A stretch of 64,000 nt of DNA from Dromaius novaehollandiae (Eukaryota > Chordata > Aves > Casuariiformes > Dromaiidae), in contig NC_088098.1 of NCBI RefSeq assembly GCF_036370855.1, positions 41,047,981-41,111,980 on the forward strand, in the 5' to 3' direction. Below the pieces are notes generated by a model, which was not told the DNA's origin, ran no database searches, and was given only the letters and a program-made list of their open reading frames with translations. The translations under genes and the position numbers were made by a program. This document shows, piece by piece, positions 1-13,790 of this stretch; position 1 is the stretch's first letter; every line of letters starts with the position of its first letter.

Positions 1-79
1 TTTTTCTGATCACTGGCAGCACATTCTTTTGAGTTTTCTATTCACTAGGCTAAATAACTACATTCATTCAACATTTACC

Positions 80-1525
80 CAGTTGAAGTTTTTTAGGCCT
101 CTGATCATTCTTGTTGCCATTCTGTGTTTTCTACATTTGTACCAGCTGTCTCTTTTTTGAGATGCAGTGCCTAAAAATGGGCACACAGTTGCAGCTAAAG
201 TCTTACCAGCCTAGATTAGAATGGAAGTATGACCTCTTGTGCCTCCTTCCTCTTTATATGTCACAGAGTGACGTGTGTTTTTTTTTCTCAACAGCATGAT
301 GTAAGTTCACCCTATGATTCACTGTAACCATCAGTTTCCTTTTTTTGTAGAACCACCACATACCTAGTTATAGACTCTATATTTGTGCAGTTTACTAACA
401 CTTAGGCCTGCCTAAGTGTTCAGTTGTGCCGTTGTCTTCGTCAAAGTGAAACTTATTAAAGACCATTTTTCTAATTTGTCATGATCAGTCTGAAATCTGA
501 ACATGTTCTCCAACAGCCTCACAATTCATACTGTCTTTGTAATATCTGCAAACTCGATGCGCATATTCTCTGTTCCACCATCTGAGTTATTAATTAAAAC
601 ATGAGTTCCCAGAGCAGAATCCTACGAAAGCCCTCATCTGAGTTCTTTGAGCAGTTTCCAAGCAGTTGAATACCCACAGGAGTTTCCTTTTCCTAGTTTT
701 CATAGAAGAATGTCATGTGAAGCTGTAAAAAAGCTTCACTAAAATCAAGATAAGTGACTTCTTCTGCCCCTCCCCTAACCACAAGAATTGTTACCCTGTT
801 ACAGAAAGAGAATAAATTGATTTGGCACAGCTTATTCTTGAGGATTTCTTTATGAGAACAAGACTATTCCATGTTGGCATTACTCACCCCTTTGTATTCT
901 TCCAGTTGAACACAAATAGTTCATTCTATCATTTTTCTAGTATTTTTACAGGAACTTAAGGTGAGCTACTTGTCTACAAGACCCTCTTTCCTCTGTTTAA
1001 TGATATGTATTATACTTGCCCTTATCCAGTGTTCTGCAGTCTCACTCAGCCTCCACAAGCTCTCAAAGATACCAAGAAAAGGCACTGAGATCAGTTAAGC
1101 CAACTCTTTACATACACTGAGGCCAAACCAGTTTTTACACATAGAAGTTATTCTAATTACTTTTACATCTTGGTTTTCCTGTCCTGTCCTGACTCCTTAT
1201 CCTTTTGGCACTAGTATTAATTGTGTTAACCACCTAAATGCACTTGAACTTTTCACTGCAGTTTGAACTGACAAAAGCATTAAGCACAGCATCATCTATT
1301 AATGGCTTTCTCTCTGTTCAGACTCCTTTAGTTTTCTTGCTATTGCTGGAATACTTAATACATTTCCTCTTACGTTTTGTGTCTTTTGGTAGTTGTTGCT
1401 TGTTTTGTGCCTTGCCTGTCTGATTTTGTTCTTACAAAGCTGTCCTGTTCTTTCTTTCCCAAACTCAGTTCCATCCCTTTTTTTGGCCCATTTTGTTCAT
1501 GACAGCTCTCCCTCCGCTTTAGACT
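80..1525 (-). mobile_element. Ancient CR1/L3-like LINE remnant (part of ORF2), antisense
   Basis: The plus strand reads like the reverse complement of an amniote CR1/L3-type LINE. Recognisable blocks in order are a 'cctctgatcattcttgttgcc'-like stretch near 100, a 'gagttattaattaaaacatg' stretch near 585, 'agtattttacaggaacttaaggt'-like text near 950, 'cagtgttctgcagtctcac' near 1028, and 'ttgtgccttgcctgtctgat' near 1404. All correspond to reverse-transcriptase ORF text of CR1 read backwards. The copy is riddled with stops and indels and cannot be active. Borders are approximate, and it is interrupted at its right end by a younger CR1 3' end. The family was recognised from memory of the consensus and was not aligned. 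Confidence 0.7.
397..420. repeat. Short perfect inverted repeat (10-bp arms)
   Basis: The arms aacacttagg (397-406) and cctaagtgtt (411-420) are perfect reverse complements separated by a 4-base loop. It lies inside the CR1 remnant. No run of T follows it and there is no gene nearby, so a terminator or small-RNA role is not supported. Confidence 0.85.
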
Positions 1526-1621
1526 AGAATCATAGCATAATTTAGGTCGGAAAGGACCTCTGGAGTCCAGGGCTAACTTGAAAGTTTGATCTGGTTGCTC
1601 TGGGTCTTTTTCTCTCAAGAT
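1526..1621 (-). mobile_element. CR1 retrotransposon 3' end (avian type), antisense
   Basis: The stretch starts with 'agaatcatag', followed by 'tttaggtcggaaaggacctc' and then 'agggctaacttgaaagtt'. This is the reverse complement of the conserved 3' terminal segment of avian CR1 elements, which end in ATTCTATG-type 8-mers. 5' truncation to about 100 bp is typical of CR1. It sits at the edge of an older CR1 copy and is consistent with nested insertion. This is the best single clue that the genome is avian. Confidence 0.8.
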
Positions 1622-4600
1622 CATCATCTATCCTCTGGTTTCACTAAGAGATGAGCCGCAATCCCAAGAAGAATGACATTCTGGTAAGTACTGAACTGCT
1701 GCATAAAATGCCTCCAGCTAAGCTTGTTCACAGTCCAGTCTAGAAAGTGTTCTGAATACATCTGTGCTAGGTCCTGTCAATATGCCAGGCAGACACACAT
1801 TGAAAAATAACGCACTTAGCTGCTCTGCTGTGCCAATAGTGAGGGATTTCTGCTTGTGTCTAGAGGAAAATGTTTAAATACCTAGGGAAAAGTGCTGATG
1901 AAAAACAGCACTTGTATGGTTCAGACATCTCCGAGGCTTTGTAGCAAGGCTTGACAATCTACATCGTGAATATTGGCACCCAAAGTGGGGCATAGACACA
2001 TATGTCCCAGTAACAACTTCTGTAAGCTTACAGTGTCAAAGAACAAGCATGTTCAGGTAAGCCACTCTGGTGTTTACTTCTCCTTCCATCAGGAAACTTA
2101 AACTTACCTGGACTTAGACTAAACATGAGACAGGTCTGATGACTCTGATAATTGTTGAAGAAAGCCATTTGGTCTAGCTCAGTATCTTCTACTACATACA
2201 AATTCTTGTGGTAAAAAGGAATGTAAGGGTGGCAGAGAGGAATCCAGCCTGCTCCTACTAGTACTGCAGTGCCTCAGACAGGACAGAGTTAAAATCATCA
2301 AGATCTAATCTAAGAAGCCACTTTGCTGGCTAATGCGAGTAAATTAGACAAGGGGTGTTATGCAGGACAATGAAGAACTTGACTAGTCTCATCATACAAT
2401 CTCTTTGAACAATATCTGTAGTATATTTCTGGTTGTCATCACCATAGTACAGCCTGACTGCTTGCTAGGAACAGCAGTATGCAATGGTGACAGCTCCAAT
2501 GAAAATATTTTTGGTATAACTTGAACTCATCAGGTACAAAAGCAATTCTGTTGTCAGCTACTATTCAGCTGGAAACAAATGATGAAGAATTTGCGTTGTT
2601 ACCTTAGATATTTGTGATGAAAATAATCTCAAGCTATTTCAGATCAAAAGCCATCATAGTCAGAAAGGTAACTCCTTGAAAGCACCTGGTTCAGCTGACA
2701 AGACCATTCTGTATCATGGCTTTCTGGGAAATTTTGATACTCCTGGAAAGTCACATCGAGTGGTTTGACTAACAACAGACTCATTTACAACTCTGTATAT
2801 AGTGGTGTCAGTCTGGGTTACAGACACAACTGTTGGTCAGTGCACGCATGCATGCAGTTCTTGAATACACTGTGTATAACTAAGATGACTCAGTGACTTT
2901 TTCAGAAGTAAAAACACAGTTACACAAATTTTCTTTTTCATTAGATAGCTCATGGTGGTGAGGAAAAGTGGTTTGTTCACTTCAAGTAGCTTCTTGGCTC
3001 ACCATCAAATTCTTGCTTGCATTTCAGTTCAAGGGCACTATGAGCACCCATTTATCTTCTGTCAGTAAATGTCATGTATCTCAAGAAAGTGACACTGTAT
3101 TTTCCCGTTTCATATGTTCTCCTCTTAATTCAGATACCTGACTTTATGAGCAGCTTAAAACTTCCCAAAAATGCTCAGCAAATTCACTGTTAATTGAACC
3201 CATCATCAGGACATAACCAAAGTACAGAACACTTGGAATTCTGGAAAATAAAGTTTCTGTGAAACTTTAGAAAATTCCTAGAACCAATGAAACTTCAAAT
3301 TTGAGATGCTTGTCTGACAATGCTCCCCAATGAGAGGTGATAACCTGAGCATCTGCAGACTCTTTATTGTTGATAAACTGTTGCTGCTGCCTGTGTAAAA
3401 TCTAATTTTGCAAGGACACTTCATCTATCTAGAGAGGTAACTAATTACATGCAGGAATTAGGCACTGATGCTGCTTGAATGCCTTCCCATACTACCTTTC
3501 AGCTTGCATAATGATGCAGTTGGTAAAATCAGTGCGCCATTTGTGTGATTACTTAATAACTCCTTGTTCCGTGAAATACTCAAGCCTAGCAACAGTTGAC
3601 ATAAGGTAAAGACTACTCAGATTTTCTGAGTTTAAAAGATACCCAGATTTTCTATAAATTGACATGACTTTTGGATCCAACGGAACAACACTGATGATCC
3701 AGAACCTTTAGGGCGCAGATAAAGCAGGACAGGCTTTGTAGCTTGAAAGGGGACACAAAAAGATATAATTGACCCTTCATGGAATACCACCATCAGAGAC
3801 AATTTCTGTCTTATCCATGTAAGATCAGCTTACCCATGATCCTACTCATGACCATTCTTGTTAACATTTCAGAGCCTTTATATTCTTTGCTGTGCACATT
3901 CTAAATATAATAAAGATTCTTTATTGTGTTGTTAAATACTTGTTTGATGCTTGAAGATGAGAATCTTTGTCAGGTCATTCTGTTTCATACTCTTGAGTAG
4001 ACTCAATTATTTTGTAGAAGCACCACTCAGAATCTTTAAATTGCTGTGAGAAACACTGATGCTGTCCTCCACAGTCAAAACAGAAATTTAGATTTGGTTT
4101 TGTATGGTCCACTGAATGTTAATGAAGTTGAGTTTTTGGTGTTTGCACCAATGGCTTTATCAATGGTGATTATTTTCCTGACTATGATGGACAGTTTGTT
4201 TGGTTGCTTTTTTCCCTGTATGTAGTTTCCAGGCTGGTATTCAGTTGTGAAATATAGGTTCGGTCTTGCATGTTTAATTCAACAGATCCTGATTCCTCAA
4301 AGCAAATGTAAGAGGAAAGCATTCTGTGGCTGGATTGTAACCAGAAGAGTGCCTCCTTGCTGTTAAGTACAACTGCTCTCATTACCTGAGCTCCCTGTTG
4401 ACTTTGCAACTTGCTAATTAACATGGCTGTAAATAAGCAGTTCTGAAGGAAAAGGAGGATAAGGTGCAATTACATGAACTGGTAAATGCCATGCTTTGAA
4501 CCCATCTGTTTCTAACTCCTCCATTTTTATATAGGATCCAGTTTCAGAAATCACCAACAGATATTCCTAATTGTTTTTACTGTTGTTTCACTACTGCTGT

Positions 4601-6270
4601 CCCAAGCTGAAGGCAGTTGTTCAAATACAATTTTTACAAAGCAAATGTGTTCTCATACAATGGCATTTATAATTTGCCATGTTATTTAAACATTGGTCTC
4701 TTTAGAAGTCCTAAGCACTCAGTAGCTCCCACTGGACAGAATGTGACTAGGCTACTATGTGTGGACCTACCAAGATAAAATGAATTGACTGATTATTTGT
4801 TATTTGGGGCTTGGAGCTTACATAGGGTCTGCTTGTCATTCATGATGCACGATTACTTCTGTCTGTTCTATCTATCTTTCAGTTATTATAGTAATCAATA
4901 ATACTTCAAAGTAATAATGATAATGCTTAACACTTCCAGTCATATGCCTCTATTAGCCTGCTGCAATACACAAGTGTGAGTGTGTTTAAAAAATAATGAC
5001 ACTGCAGGTCAACAGAGTCTGTTATAAGCCAGCTGTTTCACACTTTACAACTGAAATATTTTCTCTAAATATAAATATAGCTATATGTTATCTAGTCACC
5101 AGTTTCAGAATGCAGATTTATGATTGTTCTTCAAGGAATTCTTTATGTAATCAGAATATATGCTTATGGTCTTTCTTTCTGCTAAACATTTGCTCAGTGC
5201 TAAATTATCAAATCATTTTCCAAGAAATATAATTATACTTTCTCCAAGAATCCAAGCACTTATGCCAGTTCAGCTGGAGCCTTATTTTTTATTGCTTTTT
5301 TTCCAACAGAGAATTCAATCTTTTAGTCTATGCAGTTTCTCTGAAATGTTCTGCAGAGTAAGCTGGTGAATAATCAAATACAGGTATTTTTGAGCATGTG
5401 CTTGTAAAGTCTAACTAGAGTAGGGGGGATAAGATCCCTTTTGCCATGCAGAATTTCTGGAAGCATTATGCCCTGTTCATTCCTATCTTGTCTCCTATGT
5501 GTCAGATGAACTGCAGGGGGAACAACGAGCATCAACTCAGCCAAGGGTCTTTCCACAGGTATAGAAGTTTTGTGTTCTCTTTTAGGATGACCGCAAGACT
5601 CCTTTCTACCTTTGCAGCATCACAAAGGTGATTTAATGTGGTCCAGAACTAAAACCTAGGTCAAAGCCACTTACTTACCCTTAGTCGAAGATCTAAACCA
5701 ACAAACTTTCAAATTTTCTATGCCACATACCCATGGTATATTCAAGAGACCATGTTACAACATCTGGTTCCTAGTGTATTTTAGAGAACACATTTTTGAG
5801 GCTTAAGGAATCTCAAAGCAACTGAAACCTTAGAATATAAACATAAAAAAGTTGTTAAGTGAAATGAAGAGGGAAGTGAAGGAGTAGAAGATAGACAGTT
5901 GTGTTTCTTGCATTGACAGATCTCAAGTAACCTTAGTTACAAAGCATGTATCTTAAATGACATACAGTAAAATAACATAATGACCTTCACAGCCTAAAAG
6001 AGTCTTGCAGCTGTGCAAGATGTTCTCATAATAACATGATACAATATAGGTTGTATTCAAGGTCATTATTGCTATTTAATACAGAGCAAATTTCTTTACG
6101 GAAGCCTCTTTTTCAAAGGCTTCTATTTTCCAAAAGCAATAGCTATTTTCCTTCTGAAAGTCCATGTACAGAAGATACATAGGAACACTGTATTAACATT
6201 TTCCCTAGTCCCAGTTACATTATAGAGAATTTTTTTTTAAGTTTGGAGGTGATAGAGGCTCTCATGTTTG
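1622..6270. other. AT-rich intergenic DNA, no gene seen
   Basis: No open frame here resembles a known protein. All are short, and many begin at non-ATG codons. I looked for terminal PTPRQ exons (fibronectin III, transmembrane, phosphatase domain), because PTPRQ is the expected left neighbour, and found none. Parts may be repeat remnants too decayed to name by eye, for example around 2150-2330, which has text resembling a CR1 3' UTR. Confidence 0.6.
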
Positions 6271-6274
6271 CAGA

Positions 6275-6412
6275 TGTCCACCTAAAGGGATTAGGAAGAA
6301 ACTTCTCCTGGTGAAACCTCTTTAGAGCATCCTGTATCTTCCATGGAATGTGATATTGGCCTCTCTCAGAACATACAGATGACAGATTTGGTGAACAGCA
6401 GTATGGTAACTC
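6275..6412 (+). mobile_element. CR1-type LINE 3' UTR fragment, sense
   Basis: The text 'gggattaggaagaaacttct' at about 6277, then 'gagcatcctgtatcttcc', a 'ggcctctctcagaacat'-like block and a final 'gtatggtaactc' follow the order of the conserved CR1 3' UTR. In the consensus these read: aggaaggaacttt, aagcatctggtactggcc, cagagacaggatac, cagtatggc. The copy is strongly diverged. Ends are approximate. Confidence 0.6.
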
Positions 6413-9400
6413 ATGAATATTAAATTCTTGACAGCTGAACACTTCGTTCCCATAGCTGGTGGGAGATATAATTTTCAGGACTTTCAAGGTGTTTTCCAGG
6501 TAGACAATTGACAGATTATTACCAGGAAGAGGTGCACAGACATTTGTCTTTTAATGAGTAGAAGAAGCCAGTGTATGCAGGAGATTGTGAGTGACACCAA
6601 AGGGCCCCAGAATACACCGATTAGTATACCAGCTCCAGGCTGATGAAGAAGGTAAGAAGTTAGACTGAATGAAAAACAAAAATGTTTGTAAATCAGGGAT
6701 CTTTATCTTCAGGAATAAAGGAAGTAGATCTGTGAAAACAATTTTTCCTTGCTATAACTCAGAAAGAAAGGGAGAAATTTTATTAAGAAAGAATATACAA
6801 AAACAGGATTGGTTGCATTAAAGCCCAAGGAGTTTGGATGTACAACAAAGACTTGTGAAAAGCTACACAGAGAAAGGAATCTGACTGATGCTTTGAAAAG
6901 GAATGGTCACACGTCAGACTACCTGAAGCACGTGATGTGAACATTGACTTCAAAAATCAGGAATGTATTTATGGAAATTAAGATGATGTCAATAGTGTGA
7001 CAATAACAAGAGTATAAAAATATCCATCACTGGAAATCAATAAAAAATGTACTAGATATCTAGAAGAAATTATAAATGAATCAAGCAAAGTTATGGACTA
7101 AAACTTCATTCCTCAGAGGGCAAGAAAGAGCTCTTTATACACAAAAGGAAGCTAAAACACAAAATAGAAAAACACAAAAATAGAGCTAAATAACATCCAC
7201 AAAAGGGTTAAATATGACAGTATCTGGGCCTTGAAACAGACTGGTTCACAGAGTAACTCACGGTGAACTTGAAATCATCTAGTGAGGCACAAAGTCTAAT
7301 CTTGGAAACTATCCTTCATATCTAAGCATACATGTGTTTCAAAGCTGACGCTGACTTAACACAGCTAAATGCCATACCTAAGAATGGAGGAGAAGTAACA
7401 CTTAGGATGCAGCAATTATGTCTGCTAAAGTGGAAAACATGATAGGACAGCGAAGATATTGTTCTGTAATTACCATATACTATCAAAATACTGATGACAT
7501 GACACCCAAATGATTTCGGGCAAGCCATAACATACATGACAAGCTTTATGTGATCAATTAACAGCAATGTGGGATGTGCAAAGCAAAAGAGGTAAAAATG
7601 ATGTGTAGAGAACAAAAGCTAAAAGTACCAACCATGTAGAATGTACAAAGTACAAATCATGCAGAAATCAACATTTCTTCAAAATTATGAGACAGATTAT
7701 TTGTCCATAAAGGCAGAACACCACTGAAAATATCATGAACAAATACTGAAATTACAGACAGCAGAGGGAATATATATTATCTCATGAACAACAGGGAATT
7801 CTACAGGGCACTGATGCAACTACATTGCTTCCAGTATTTTAGTTACCTTTAGGAAACTAACATCTGAAGAGATTCCCATTTCAGTTGTTTATGCATTTTG
7901 AATCCACATTTGAATGGAATACTTGAGGACTAAATTAATGAAGTACCAGGTAATAAGACTGAGTAACACCTACATTTGACTGCAGCTTATTAACTTTATC
8001 TAAATCATCTAACGCTGTGTACCTATAACCAAATGGCTCATTAAACTGGCATGTCCATGTGTCAAAGAGCTTACACCAGGAAACCAAAAGAGTATTTGGC
8101 AATGGATGATGAAACAGTTGTATACAGTTTATGTATAAAAAGTGATCACTAGACATAACCACTGCATGGTTTTGTGATGCTATATTAAACAATCCCTATG
8201 GTAATTCTGGAAAGATGATTGTCTCCTTCCATTGTCTGTGTTACATCTTCCCAGCTCCCAATCTTCAAGCCACTATCATCCCAATTTTCCATGAAGATCC
8301 ATGGCTCTGCAGAAAGCCCTCATGGGCACAGAGGAGGAGGAAATGCTGCCATTTTTCCACTGTCTAAGCACTAAGCTCTCTTTCTGTCTCTAGACAGCAT
8401 GTGACTAGGCTCAGCACTGAATGCAGAGACTAGCCCTCCTCACCTCCTCTCCTTTCATTCATTCACAGAATTAAAATGGATGTTTATTATTATTAGTTAG
8501 TAGCAGTAGCAGTTATAGTTTAATTATTGCCCTTTTGATTAAGATTATGTTTAGATGTCACTGTCATCATGTTCTGAAGCTACGTGGCATGAAAATGCAC
8601 TCTCCACTCCAAACAGATTATAGTCTAAATAGACAAAGAAGTATGCGGCTATAAAATGATCTTTCAGATAATTACAAAACATATGATGGCAAAACAATAT
8701 GATTGAAAGCACATGATGTGTCTTATACTCATGTCATTTTTCATGTCCCCTGTTTTTTGTCTAACCACAAGCAGAAGACATCCTTATTTATTACTGCCTT
8801 TCCTCCTGCAAAGAGTAACTGCTCATGGGCAGAACCATGGAAAATGCCTGACTTGGCCAGCAACAGTGCAATGGGCCTCTCATTTCTGATGGGCACTCCC
8901 TCCTCCCCAGGAAACCGTCTTGTAGTAAAATAAATGTGTTTGTGCAGTGGTGACTATTTGTCACTGTAGACCCTGACACAGGCATTAAAGCATCTGCCAT
9001 TTAGAACTGTGTCTCATAACTGCCCCACATGAGAGCCGTAATGAAATCCTACCTTACCATATTGAACTAAAGAAGTCTGTTTAGTTAGCAAGGTTGCACC
9101 TCTCAGATACTAACAGGACTGTAACTGATATGAACACTAAAGTCCATATCCAATCAAAGGAAAACGGCAATAATTTGGAACAGCCATACAGCAAAGGCCT
9201 CAGTGAAGAAGATTTTTTAAATCTTCCCCTACCAAGACTGGAAAATTATATGAAGCTGTTTCTTTCAGATTTCTATCTTTCTCACTTCCTAGCTCCACAG
9301 CATGTACTACCATTCACTACTCCATTTTCCAAACCTGTGTTTGAGGGATGAATGCTCTCACACGCTTTTAAATTCTTGTGCTTACACACAAGCACTGGCA

Positions 9401-12050
9401 TGCAAAGCACACACGCTTCCACCAGTCAGTTCCTAAATCTCCAGTGAGAATGCACATGACAGTGTGAATATGCAAAGAATATCAAGTATCTGGACAAGCA
9501 TAATCTGAATAGAGCCAAGTAAATAATAAAATATAGGTAAGCAAAAGTGAGCTGGCAGTCTAACAACAGACTATATACAGTAATGTAAATCAAGAATTAC
9601 AGCTGGTCCATGTTATGCCCTGCAGATCTCTTTGAAATTCATACATTATAAGGCCAGGAGAGATAATAAAGTTCAGGTAAGAAGAGCTCTTGCATAACCC
9701 AAGCCATGGAGTTCCATATAGTCCATTCCAGCAGCAGGAATCATTCTTCACTGAATCTCAGTAATGTTCTTTTGCTTAAATTCCCCAAAGGTCATTGCCA
9801 GTGTAAGAAAAGCTGATCCCTCACAAAGTGATCAGTCACCACTGCCAAGACTCCAAGAAAACTCGTAGAAACTGCCTAGTCTCTGTTTACTGTATATTTC
9901 TCTGATAAATTGTAGATTCAAGGATAAATATTTGTTCTTTACCACCTTACATCTCTTTTGTGCACCTTGTGCCTTACAGTTTCCACATCTCTGAGCAGTT
10001 TCAAACATCTTTAAAAATAGAAGATGAATGTTTCAATCCTTCCCATCTACTTAAAACTTCTTTCTCAAGGGAAAGCAGCAACATGTCAAGCTTCTTTACA
10101 GTTCTTGCCAATGAACTGTGACTATGGATACATTAGCAGGTAGTGTGGGTACATCAGGAGCAGATCTATAGAAATTCCTAGTGCTGAAGACCCAACACCC
10201 ACTTTAGATTTCAGGGGGGTTTCTTCAGACTATCTCTAGTAAGCCTCTGTAGACTGAATCCCTATTAGCTGTTGGAGCACAATAACTGCACCTCTGGAGT
10301 GCCTTCCAGCTTATTTTCACCTGAACAGAATCCAGTGACACACTCTGAGAGCACCCTGTAAGGAGTGTAAGTGTGGCAAATGAGGAATATAAGATTTGCT
10401 CCATAAGGACATTCCTGACCTAAATTAAAATGAGAATGTAAACATCCCCTCTGTGTGAATATGGATATACTTCTTGACCCATCAGGAGGAATGGCAGACA
10501 ATTAACATTCTAATAGCTTAGACTAGTGTCTTAACTATATAGCTCACAGGTTACAAGTGAAAACAAAACATAAATGTTCACATATATCCCCAAACATGCC
10601 ACCTAGCCCTACCTGAATTTACCACCAAACTCAGGTGAGAAGGTCTTCTGTGTGAATGGAAGGTGACTGAGGGTAATACAGGAGTAAGAGCCTAGACTTG
10701 TTCTGTAGTGAAGATGTACTCTAAGTGGTTGCCTTGATAAGAGAAGATCATAATGAGGACAATGTATGACTTTTTCTGTTTTGAAATTAGATGAACAAGA
10801 GCTAAAATTTAAAAAGGAGGTGATACTGTACATATGCAAAACATAGCCATATCAAAACTATAAGCAGAAGACAGAAAGTCAAATGTTAGAGGAATTTCAG
10901 AAACTTGGTGAAACACAAGTTTTGAAGCATATAAACTGAGAAAGGTAGAGATAACGGTGGAAGAATAGCATTGTAGTTTAGCAATAAAATATAGTGGAAG
11001 GAAAGTTTCCCACTAAGGAAGATGCTATTGAACATGAGCACAAAAGACAGAAAAAAAAAAGGGGGGGGGGGAGCATAGGTATGTGAACAGAGAAATTTCT
11101 GTATATGAACTTCAACTCTGAAGACCCTAGTGTGCCCAGATTTAGGTCTACACCGATAATCCGCACTTCAGAAATCTTTAAGAAGCAACTCGAGAATCAT
11201 TGTCTGGTAGCAAAGATATCAAACCACTTGACAAATCAAAGGTGGTGTCATATGAGTACAACAAGGCTATAATGAGGACAGGCTGAAAATTTCAGCTTCT
11301 TCTGGGTGCCCTTTCAGAGTGCCAAACAGAAGCAAATATGCCTGATCCCCACTGATGACTGATGCCATAGCAAAGAAGAGTCAGAGACCAAAATTAAAAA
11401 TCCAGAGTGTCTGTGGCTGGAAGAAGCCTGGGGAGAGTGAAGGTGAAAAGGAGATATTTGGAGTGATATGCAGGGCTCACAGAGTCCTAGGTGACTAAAT
11501 AATTCTCTTTAGTTCTGGACTGAAGTTACAGCTAAAGCCATAAGGTATGAAGAGCGAACAGTTAGAGGCTCATTTTTCAACCACAGTTACACAGAAAAGT
11601 TTGGAATGAATTTTGAAGAAAAGAGTGATTGAAGTTCTGGAGATCATCTGTGACTTAAAATGCAGTGTGTGTTTCCTGGATTTGGGTCATGATGACTTAC
11701 TGAAATAGTTCTTTGTTAGGACAACAGATTTTGTAAAACAGTGAAATACAGAAGATCTCCTCTTTTATTTGTGTAAATGTATTTAAAGCGCATTTTTGAT
11801 AGAGTAGCACATAGTGAACTATTAGGTATTCCGGTGGAAGTAGAAATAACTGAGTAAAGAACTGGCTTCACAGCCTGAGAGTCAGTTTTGCTGTAAGGGG
11901 GACTATCAGAGCTGACTGAAGTTACAAATGGACTTTCCCAAGTCCATGTCTAAAGTCCATGGACTTCCAGTTCCATGTCCAGTTTTTCTTGCTCACATAC
12001 TTTTGCTTCCTCTTATGTCTTTGTGCTTGTAGCTAACATGATCTGGAATG
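6413..12050. other. AT-rich intergenic DNA, no gene seen
   Basis: Only short open frames occur, none recognisable. A segment at about 11640-11960 has text reminiscent of CR1 ORF2 ('tttgatagagtagcacatag'), but the match is too weak to call. An A10 run followed by G11 lies at about 11051-11072. Confidence 0.55.

Positions 12051-12085
<35 letters not shown>
12051..12085. repeat. A35 homopolymer tract
   Basis: Thirty-five uninterrupted A residues. This could be the tail of a retroposed sequence or a simple microsatellite. The sequence to its left was not recognised as a retroposed gene, and no AATAAA lies within 30 bases upstream of it. Confidence 0.95.
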
Positions 12086-12087
<2 letters not shown>

Positions 12088-12864
12088 ACAGGACCAGCTT
12101 TTGAATCTTCCACTTGTCCCATTTTTGTAATGGAGAATATCACTGAGGACGTTTTGTTCAAATATGCTGTGGTTGCTTGTTAGTTCTGGTATATTCACCA
12201 AAGAGCTGGAGTGGGAGAGAGAGTGTAATGGCTACGGCAAAATTCAAGTTAGGTGATGGGGGAATTGGCCCACTCCATTCAGACTAAACTTCAATTACAG
12301 TTCATAGGACTTTTGCTCAATAAAGGGCTATATTTTGCCCAGTTTACTGTGAGGAACTAGAACTGCCTACTCTGACACTCGGTGAATAAGTGCTGAAAAA
12401 AAACCCTTTTTCTTTTGTTTCCTGTTTAACACAAAAAAATCCACTGACAGCAAAAGGAGCAGCTGGCTTCCAAACCTGAGGTTCCCAACTGCCAGAATTC
12501 AATTAAACTCTTAGTAATGACATTTTCCCCTAAAACCGAGTTTTCATTTGTGAAACTTACCAGCGCATCGATCTTTTCTCTGTCTTGTTCCAAACAACCC
12601 CAGAGCAGCAGTGAAGCAACTAGAGAAAGTTAAAAGAAGAAAATAACTTTAGTAAAGATTAAAGTGTTTTAAATATCCAGCAAGCTTATGTTCATTCTTT
12701 TTATTATTACTGTCACTAGTAGCATGATACAGACATCCCCGAGGCACATTATCATCCTCAGAGGCACATTATGCCAAGGATCAGTTCTTCCCTGAATTGT
12801 TAGCAATCTAAATTGTTGAATTGTTAAGATAGGAATAAGATGGGGAAAGGTCAGCATTATATCC

Positions 12865-12990
12865 CTTTTTAAAGATAGAAAATTAAATCACAGGGAGATT
12901 AAGTGACTGGTCAAAGGTCACACAGAAGGCCAGTTGCAGAGCATGAAAACTGGGAAGCTGTCTCTTTTAAGTTCAGCTTTTCAACTGCAA
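12865..12990 (-). mobile_element. MIR-type amniote SINE fragment
   Basis: The plus strand carries 'gattaagtgactggtcaaag' and then 'gtcacacagaaggccag...tgcagagc', which matches the antisense of the MIR core (consensus: ttaagtgacttgcccaaggtcacacagc, then gcagagc). The copy is ancient and diverged, so borders are approximate. It lies about 1 kb upstream of the GC-rich MYF6 promoter region. Confidence 0.7.
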
Positions 12991-13790
12991 GACTACCCTT
13001 CTTTTAATCTGAAAACAAATAAAGTAGACAAAAATAATCTCTTACTTGGCAGGAAACATCATTATACTACTAGTGCCTGGATACTGCAGCTCTCCCTTAT
13101 ATTGGAAACCCAAGAAATAGAGCACAAAGCACATTCACTAGAAGTAACACAGTGACAGAGTTCCTGGTGTTCAGTGTGGGAATAATAATATCAAAAACAG
13201 TTTCACTGAGAACAATCGGAATTTCTCTGTCTCATCCAAAAATGGATACTGTCCTGCCTTATTAAGGCAGAAATGAGACCCAGTCCAACAGTACTGACTT
13301 GGTTAAAACAAAATCACTAGTACTCTTTAAGATTTTTGTACTCACAGCAAAATTGGTTTGCAATCACTTTCGGAGAATCAGACGAGTCAATGATCAAGTT
13401 CATTGCAGATTTTGAGACTCATGTTTTTATGTAAGTAGAGAGAAATTACATGTGATTTAAGGAACACAGGACAGCCCAGGGAAAGAGGCAAACAGGTCAT
13501 TTTCCCCTGCCTTCACTTTCTTGAAGTTAGAGAGGCCTACACCTGATCTGACTGACCAGATTACAGTATACGCTAACAGGGAGTGATCACAAGCTCCATT
13601 TCTGGCACAAAGGCCAGGAAGCTGTAAGTGTCTTTCCAAGCCCAAGGGAGTAAGCTGCAGTTAGAACAGATGCCTGGGCTTTGCTTGCCCTAAACACCTC
13701 CAAGGACAGGGGCTGTCTGGAGAGCCCCACCAGGCTGTAACCCAGTCACCTGGAGTCACTTCTGTCACCTCACGGGCAACATGGGGAAGT
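12991..13790. other. MYF6 upstream intergenic DNA, no gene seen
   Basis: Mixed-composition DNA with no recognisable gene. GC content rises toward 13.7 kb, where the MYF6 CpG-rich promoter region begins. Distal MYF6/MYF5 control elements are expected upstream of MYF6 in amniotes, but none can be pinpointed by eye. Confidence 0.5.

Noticed and set aside
9094-9351. 85-codon plus-strand frame in the left desert
   Set aside because: It starts at TTG. No homology was recognised and there is no promoter or poly(A) context.
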